A DNA stretch of 10,386 nucleotides from CAZUHN01 sp964620535. GTDB taxonomy: Bacteria > UBA8248. The first letter of the stretch is position 1. Each line of letters starts with the position of its first letter. Of this stretch, positions 6,379 through 10,386 are shown piece by piece. Made by a program: the position numbers and the translations under genes. Under the pieces are notes generated by a model. The model was not told where the DNA came from. It worked only from the letters and a program-made list of their open reading frames with translations, and made no database searches. The DNA is taken from NCBI GenBank assembly GCA_964620535.1, contig CAZUHN010000171.1, positions 1 to 10,386 of the forward strand, read 5' to 3'.

Positions 6379-7539
6379 TTACCCGGCCGACGAAAGAACG
6401 TGGACGACGCTGGTCGCCCCCGAGCCGCCCATGTTTTGGGCGAGGCCCACCTCCGCCCCCGGGACCTGGCGTGCCCCCGCCTCGCCCCGCAGCTGGGTGA
6501 CGATCTCATGGATCTGGGCGATTCCGGTCGCCCCCACAGGGTGGCCCTTCGCCTTGAGGCCGCCGCTCGTGTTTACAGGCATGGCCCCTCCCAGGGCGGT
6601 CCGCCCCTCCAGGGCTCCGCGCCCCCCCTCGCCTTTGGGGAAAAAGCCCAGGTCCTCCAGGGCGACGATCTCGGAAATGGTGAAGCAATCGTGCACCTCG
6701 GCAAGGTCCACGTCCTCCAGATTCAGCCCGGCCTCGCAGAAGGCCTCGCTCCCGGCGCGCTCCGTGGCCTCGAAGCGGGTGATGTCCGCCTTGTCCTGGA
6801 GCGCGGGGGAACCCGACGCCTGGGCCGAAGCGAGCACCCGGACGGGCCGGGGATGGAGGTCGGCCGCCATCTCCGTTGGACATATCACCACCGCCGCCGC
6901 CCCGTCGCTGATCAAGGAGCAATCGTACAGTCCGAGCGGATCCGCCACAGGGCGGGCGTCGAGGGCCTGCTCGCGCGTGATCAACTTTCGCATGTGGGCG
7001 TTCGGGTTCATGCAACCGTTGGCGTGGTTCTTCACGGCAACCTCGGCGAGGGCCTCTCGCGGGGTGCCGTATTCGTGCATATGCCGGAGGGCGATGAGGG
7101 CGAAAAGAGCGGGGAAAGTGGCGCCTGCGCATACCTCGGCCTCGTGGTCCCCCGCAGCCGCCAGTATGGACGTCGTCTCACCGAGGGGTGCCGTGGTCAT
7201 CTTCTCGACCCCGCCGACGAGGACGATGTCCGCCGCGCCCGAGAGAACGGCCATGACCGCCTGCCGCAGGGCCAGCCCCGCTGAGGCGCAAGCCCCCTCC
7301 ACCCGGGTGCAGGGCACGGGGCCGAGCCCCACTCCGTGGGCCACCACAGGCGCCAGGTGATTTTGCCCGGTGAAAACCCCACTCGCGAAATTGCCCAGAA
7401 AAAAGGCCTCAATCCGTTCTGGACCGATCCCCGCGTCCGCCAGGGCGGCGCGGCAGGCCCGTACCGCCAATGCTGCGATACCCTCCGGCAATGCCCCGAA
7501 CGGGGTGATTCCGATCCCGACGATCGAAATGCTTCGCAC
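6379..7539 (-). CDS. SCP-x-type thiolase (acetyl-CoA acetyltransferase family)
   Basis: A 386-residue thiolase of the lipid-transfer (SCP-x/SCP2) type, expected to cleave or condense beta-ketoacyl-CoA in the cytoplasm. Seen: the nucleophile Cys84 in VEGACASAG; EVHDCFT (281-287, His283); the catalytic GGLKAKGHPVGATG (326-339, His333); and C-terminal QNMGGSGAT (368-376). As in SCP-x-type enzymes, the second active-site cysteine motif of classical thiolases is replaced by an Asn/Gly-rich loop. The DUF35 partner directly downstream supports this class, since such thiolases commonly work as a complex with a DUF35 subunit. The start is GTG at 7539: ISIVGIGITPFG immediately after it is the standard thiolase N-terminus. 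The SD before it is weak (GGGGAT). First gene of a three-gene operon with DUF35 and the NtrC-like gene. The substrate (fatty, sterol-like or aromatic acyl-CoA) cannot be told from the sequence. Confidence 0.95.
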   Translation of the reverse strand: MRSISIVGIGITPFGALPEGIAALAVRACRAALADAGIGPERIEAFFLGNFASGVFTGQNHLAPVVAHGVGLGPVPCTRVEGACASAGLALRQAVMAVLSGAADIVLVGGVEKMTTAPLGETTSILAAAGDHEAEVCAGATFPALFALIALRHMHEYGTPREALAEVAVKNHANGCMNPNAHMRKLITREQALDARPVADPLGLYDCSLISDGAAAVVICPTEMAADLHPRPVRVLASAQASGSPALQDKADITRFEATERAGSEAFCEAGLNLEDVDLAEVHDCFTISEIVALEDLGFFPKGEGGRGALEGRTALGGAMPVNTSGGLKAKGHPVGATGIAQIHEIVTQLRGEAGARQVPGAEVGLAQNMGGSGATSVVHVLSSAG

Positions 7540-8022
7540 GGCAATCCCCAGCGAACAGCGGGTCCAAGGTGGGTCAGGCAGGCTATTTAGATTTCAAGAA
7601 ACTACAATCCGTTTACGATACCGATCAGCGAGGTCCACGGCATCCGCGCCGAGGGCGGTCAGGACATAAGATGATCTTCTGCGGCCGAACGCCATCGAAG
7701 CGCAAACATCCGACGGGGGAAAAAATTCTTTCCTTCCGCGGAACCTGCAATTCATACCGCCTGTTTTGATTCTGAAAATTATCAATGAAACCGAAATCAC
7801 GGACTCGCGCCCGTGTCATTTTCCTTTCGTTCTTTCCGGAGATTCTTCAGGAAACGATAAAAAACTAGCACAGGAAACCACGCTACGCAAGAATAACTAT
7901 AGATCGCAAAAGAAAAAAATTATTTTTCGAATTGAAACACCGGGCACAGAGAACCACTTTGCTTCACCTCACGCTTTTGTTCCAGCACGAATTTGGTCGG
8001 GCAAAAACAAGGAGATGAACGA
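7540..8022. other. 483-nt comparatively AT-rich intergenic region upstream of the thiolase operon
   Basis: Lies between the end of the exonuclease fusion gene and the thiolase start. Positions 7741-7980 are about 41% G+C by hand count, clearly below the flanking genes. It contains A/T runs (around 7910-7927, near-palindromic) and a candidate promoter at 7862-7890. A minus-strand frame from GTG 7800 to 7594 (68 codons) has a GC-rich second half ending LADRYRKRIVVS, but no recognisable domain and no clear SD. No tRNA, CRISPR repeat or convincing terminator is seen. Confidence 0.5.
7862..7890 (-). promoter_or_regulatory. candidate promoter upstream of the thiolase operon
   Basis: TTGCGT (7890-7885), a 17-nt spacer and TAGTTT (7867-7862) preceded by an extended TGC. 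It lies about 320 nt before the thiolase GTG, which would give a long leader, so it could instead serve a short unrecognised transcript. Weak by-eye match. Confidence 0.25.
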
Positions 8023-9933
8023 TTAGAGGGAGATGGTGGTTCCGGCAGCAGAGGGGTCGGCGTTGGCCTCAAGGAAGGATTGAAACACCTTTTCTTCATC
8101 TGCCTCTGGCGAGATCTCGAGCACGAACCCCTCCATCAGCTCGCGCCGCATCCAGCCAGCGATGACACCCGCCTCTTCCAGAGCCTCCCTGCTGGGCGCT
8201 GGAAACTCACGATTTGCCTCGAAAAAAGCGCGGTGGATGCCGCTCCGCAGCGCATCGGCGGGGAGGAGGTCCCGCTTGAATCGGATTTCCTCAACCAAGA
8301 TCCCATTGTGGACAATGTAGCAAACGCGCTCCTCCATCGTCTCGCCCGGCTCGACTATGAACAGATTCCGCCGCTCGACAGGGGGGCCTGAGAGGGCGTA
8401 ACTCCGGATAAGGTGACGAAGGCGCGTCAGTGATTTTTTCAGTTCAGCGGGCGAAGGGCCTCCATCCCCCCACGAGCGATCTAAAAGAGCCTCCACCCCT
8501 TTTCCGCTCGCCCGGGCGCCCCCTTCCTCCAGCATGGACTGGAGCCGATCAACAATGTCCCGGTACTGACGGGGAGAAAGGGACGGAAGTTGGTAGGAAC
8601 TAGGGCGGATCGTCGCGCCGCCGGCAGGGGATTTTCCTTGAAAAGCGGCTTTTTTTTTGGACAAATCAGCGCCGCGAAGGGGAAAAGCGGCGTGAATCAC
8701 TTGAAGCAGATCCTGAAGCTGGGCCTGTTTGCGGAAAGGTCCGTAGTGGGCCCCTCCGTCGGCGGAAAGCCCGAGGACGGGCAAGACGCTCGGAAATTTA
8801 TGGGTGAGGTCGATTTTCAAGAAACAGAAATTTCCACCTGGAGGAACTCCGTTCGAAAACTTCACCTCCCGCATTGCCCGTCCGGACAAGAGGTTCATGC
8901 TTAACTCGCTCTCGAAACGGATCGCCTCGACGCGCTTCACCGTGCGGAGTTTCTTCGAGAATCTTTCCGCGGCACGGTTCTTCGGATGGAAAAGGTCCAC
9001 GACGGTTCGCTGGATGTCCACCGCACGGCCTGCGTAGACGGTCTCTCCTTTCCCGTCAAAAAAGCGGAAAATCCCACGCCCTTCCGGGAGGGAATTCAAC
9101 TCGTCGGGATCGATCGCCATCCCTTCGGCCAGGGGGGGCTTCTCCTTCTTGGGCATTTCTTGGTAAGCGAGCACCTCTTCGAGCGATTCGAGCCCCCGCA
9201 GCTGGAGCATGGCGAGGAAGCGTCCGAGAAGTTGGGCGGTGGTACGCGCATCCCCGCCAGCCCGGTGGCGGCTATTTTCGCGGAGATCCAAGAGGGCAGA
9301 TACATCCCCCAGGTTGTAGCGCCCGGCGGCGGGCAGGAGCCGTTGGGCCAGCTTGAAAGTGCACAGGGCAGGGGGATCGAAACGCCGCCCCAGGAATTCT
9401 CTCGCGAAATACTCGATAAAATTGTAGTCGAAACTCGCGCAGTGGGCGACGAAAACGCAACCCTCGATAAAATCCAGAAAGGGAGGAAGCTGATCGGTCA
9501 GCGGAGGCTGGCCGGAAACCATTTGGTCCGTGATACCCGTCAGGCGGACCACGCTCCGGGGGATGGAGCGGCCGGGGTTCACCAGGGCGGAGCGCTCGCC
9601 GACGACCTCGCCTCCCCTTACCTTGACCGCAGCGAGCTCGGTGATCCGGTGCTGGGGAGGCCTCCCGCCGGTGGACTCGATATCGACGACGGCGAAGGTG
9701 ACCTTCGGCAGAAGGGGATTTTGTAAAAAGGCTTCCACCCCTAGCCAGCGGCCGTCCTCATCCATTGAAACGCGGGGGTTTTCCCGGAGGAGGGGCTCGA
9801 GAAGCGACCGGCAGAGGTCGTCCCCGAGGCCCTTTGGCTTCCACAAAGCCTCGACAATCTCGACGCAGGTGAGTGCCTTTTTTTCTGTAATCCGGACCGG
9901 ATTCCGCCGTTCGTCCATGAAAAAGTATTTCAT
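8023..9933 (-). CDS. DEDDh exonuclease (DnaQ-like) fused to a GIY-YIG/UvrC-like region
   Basis: 636 residues. Residues about 15-72 look like a small winged helix (ending DEDGRWLGVE). Residues about 78-245 are a DnaQ/polymerase III epsilon-type 3'-5' exonuclease with every catalytic residue: Asp84 and Glu86 (VVDIESTG), Asp169 (ASFDYNF), His223 and Asp228 (HRAGGD). From about 285 on the protein resembles the N-terminal half of UvrC or Cho: GIF (287-289), VYAGRA (299-304), Arg309, then HYGPF (396-400) and FPLR (417-420). The UvrC Cys cluster expected after FPLR is absent, and the GIY-YIG catalytic Glu does not align with an acidic residue (ESELSMNLLSG). DnaQ-UvrC/Cho fusions are known in mycobacteria and other bacteria, with a presumed DNA-repair role. 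Here the exonuclease should work while the endonuclease half may only bind DNA. ATG 9933 is the first in-frame ATG; a second at residue 6 is possible, and the SD (AAGAG) is weak. Monocistronic as far as can be seen. Confidence 0.92.
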   Translation of the reverse strand: MKYFFMDERRNPVRITEKKALTCVEIVEALWKPKGLGDDLCRSLLEPLLRENPRVSMDEDGRWLGVEAFLQNPLLPKVTFAVVDIESTGGRPPQHRITELAAVKVRGGEVVGERSALVNPGRSIPRSVVRLTGITDQMVSGQPPLTDQLPPFLDFIEGCVFVAHCASFDYNFIEYFAREFLGRRFDPPALCTFKLAQRLLPAAGRYNLGDVSALLDLRENSRHRAGGDARTTAQLLGRFLAMLQLRGLESLEEVLAYQEMPKKEKPPLAEGMAIDPDELNSLPEGRGIFRFFDGKGETVYAGRAVDIQRTVVDLFHPKNRAAERFSKKLRTVKRVEAIRFESELSMNLLSGRAMREVKFSNGVPPGGNFCFLKIDLTHKFPSVLPVLGLSADGGAHYGPFRKQAQLQDLLQVIHAAFPLRGADLSKKKAAFQGKSPAGGATIRPSSYQLPSLSPRQYRDIVDRLQSMLEEGGARASGKGVEALLDRSWGDGGPSPAELKKSLTRLRHLIRSYALSGPPVERRNLFIVEPGETMEERVCYIVHNGILVEEIRFKRDLLPADALRSGIHRAFFEANREFPAPSREALEEAGVIAGWMRRELMEGFVLEISPEADEEKVFQSFLEANADPSAAGTTISL

Positions 9934-9989
9934 CTCTTGAATTGGGTTCGAGCAAATGGCCCGAATCGCGGCGAATTCCGGGCAACCAC

Positions 9990-10018
9990 AAGTTACCAGA
10001 TATCAGGGCCCTTATCAA
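9990..10018 (-). promoter_or_regulatory. predicted promoter of the exonuclease fusion gene
   Basis: TTGATA (10018-10013; 5/6 to the -35 consensus), a 17-nt spacer and TAACTT (9995-9990) with an extended TGG just before it. Transcription would start about 50 nt before the ATG at 9933. The spacer contains the short palindrome AGGGCCCT. By-eye prediction. Confidence 0.4.
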
Positions 10019-10086
10019 AGGCAGAGGCTGATGAGAATTTTTCCCGCGGGGAGCGGTTTATTAAAGGACCAATGGCGTTTTCCGGG

Positions 10087-10103
10087 TTCCAAGCGTATTG
10101 GAA
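10087..10103. repeat. inverted repeat TTCCAA-N5-TTGGAA
   Basis: Perfect 6-bp arms around GCGTA in the divergent intergenic region. The size and symmetry are those of a dimeric regulator site; no regulator is assigned, and a chance repeat of this size is possible. Confidence 0.3.
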
Positions 10104-10201
10104 ATCCCAGTAATCGAGAGAAGGGATGGCCGTGGCGAGGACCCTCCATTCGCACTCCCTGCGGCACATTTACCACGCACCCAGTTTGGGAAAATAAGGA
10201 A

Positions 10202-10229
10202 ACCGGCCGCCGGTCTTTTCGATTCGAAA
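10202..10229. repeat. two adjacent 13-bp inverted repeats ahead of the plus-strand gene
   Basis: ACCGGC-C-GCCGGT (10202-10214) and TTTCGA-T-TCGAAA (10217-10229), both perfect 6-1-6, are separated by 2 nt and end 5 nt before the SD GGAGG at 10235-10239. They could be operators or affect translation initiation. The first is followed by CTTTTC, but its stem is too short for a convincing terminator. Confidence 0.35.
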
Positions 10230-10243
10230 CCTACGGAGGCAAC

Positions 10244-10315
10244 ATGAAAACAGGCGAGAAAACCCTCCCCCAGGATTCCGACTCCCTGCTGGGAGAGGTT
10301 TGGCGCCATTTCCAG
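10244..10315 (+). CDS. start of an unrecognised plus-strand gene, cut off by a fold-back palindrome
   Basis: ATG at 10244 follows GGAGG (10235-10239) by 4 nt. Twenty-four codons can be trusted, beginning MKTGEKTLPQ and ending GEVWRHFQ; they read like an ordinary polar N-terminus with no signal peptide. Exactly after codon 24 the sequence turns into the reverse complement of itself, so the frame that continues to the window end (NLSQQGVGILGEGF) is only the antisense of the same codons and should not be read as protein. It is divergent from the exonuclease fusion gene. Product unknown; 24 residues are too few to assign a family. Confidence 0.5.
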
Positions 10316-10386
10316 CTGGAAATGGCGCCAAACCTCTCCCAGCAGGGAGTCGGAATCCTGGGGGAGGGTTTTCTCGCCTGTTTTCA
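10245..10386. repeat. perfect 142-bp palindrome at the right edge (71-bp arms, no spacer)
   Basis: The right arm, 10316-10386, is the exact reverse complement of 10245-10315, with the centre at CCAG|CTGG. The outer limit on the right is set by the end of the window, so the true extent may be longer. A perfect spacerless palindrome of this size inside the start of a gene is rarely stable in bacterial DNA, because SbcCD cleaves such hairpins. This points to a fold-back chimera from amplification or library preparation, or an assembly error at a contig end. A covalently closed hairpin end read through both strands would look similar. Confidence 0.97.

Larger units (their letters stand above)
9934..10243. 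other. 310-nt divergent intergenic region
   Basis: Separates the minus-strand exonuclease fusion gene from the plus-strand gene starting at 10244. It holds the predicted minus-strand promoter and three inverted repeats listed separately. For the plus strand the best promoter-like pair I find is TTTACC, 18 nt, AATAAG in the last 80 nt, which is weak. No further gene is seen. Confidence 0.5.

Noticed and set aside
6196..7284. Plus-strand frame of 362 codons
   Set aside because: Antisense to the DUF35 and thiolase genes; no recognisable protein features.
7594..7800. Minus-strand frame of 68 codons from a GTG in the AT-rich gap
   Set aside because: No clear SD or domain, and an overlapping alternative frame from 7819 is equally open; kept only as a note in the region entry.
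10163..10178. Possible sigma-54 promoter (GGCAC in the divergent region)
   Set aside because: A GGCAC is present, but the -12 element reads CCAC where TTGC is needed, so it is not a -24/-12 promoter.
10061..10309. Minus-strand frame of 82 codons running out of the palindrome
   Set aside because: Its start arises from the reverse complement of the plus-strand gene inside the fold-back, and the rest is intergenic.

Overview
The window reads as a piece of a high-GC bacterial chromosome with compact, operon-style packing. All complete genes lie on the minus strand. They use GTG as well as ATG starts, short 1-22 nt gaps and 4-nt overlaps, and purine-rich ribosome binding sites. No rRNA, tRNA, CRISPR array, transposase or phage gene is visible. 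The gene content (GlmS, a DnaQ/UvrC-like fusion, an NtrC-family protein, an SCP-x-type thiolase with a DUF35 partner) suits an uncultured Gram-negative-type lineage of the deltaproteobacterial or related environmental kind. Taxonomy cannot be fixed from this sequence, and the GlmU-like protein has the architecture best known from archaea.

Layout, read along the minus strand from right to left. (1) 9933-8023 is one gene for a 636-aa protein: a probable N-terminal winged helix, a DEDDh exonuclease with all catalytic residues, and a worn GIY-YIG/UvrC-like half. (2) A comparatively AT-rich 483-nt gap (8022-7540) precedes a tight three-gene operon: an SCP-x-type thiolase (7539-6379), its DUF35 zinc-ribbon/OB-fold partner (6357-5998) and, overlapping it by 4 nt, an NtrC-like protein that has lost the phosphoacceptor, Walker A lysine, GAFTGA loop and arginine fingers but keeps a good Fis-type HTH (6001-4652). 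(3) After a 375-nt gap with a plausible promoter comes an amino-sugar operon: a GlmU-like sugar-1-phosphate nucleotidylyltransferase with a left-handed beta-helix (4276-3074), glmS (3072-1249) and a GlmM-like phosphohexomutase (1226 to beyond the left edge). Together these would take fructose-6-P plus glutamine to GlcN-6-P, then GlcN-1-P, then a nucleotide-linked amino sugar. The residue matching the catalytic histidine of the GlmU acetyltransferase is Arg314, so whether this operon completes UDP-GlcNAc is open.

(4) At the right edge a divergent plus-strand gene begins at 10244 with a good Shine-Dalgarno. After 24 codons the sequence folds back on itself: 10245-10386 is a perfect 142-bp palindrome with no spacer, running to the last base. 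The simplest reading is a fold-back chimera or assembly artefact at a contig end; a biological hairpin end is less likely.

The most interesting biology is the pseudo-NtrC regulator coupled to the thiolase/DUF35 pair, and the amino-sugar operon whose GlmU-like enzyme lacks the expected acetyltransferase histidine.
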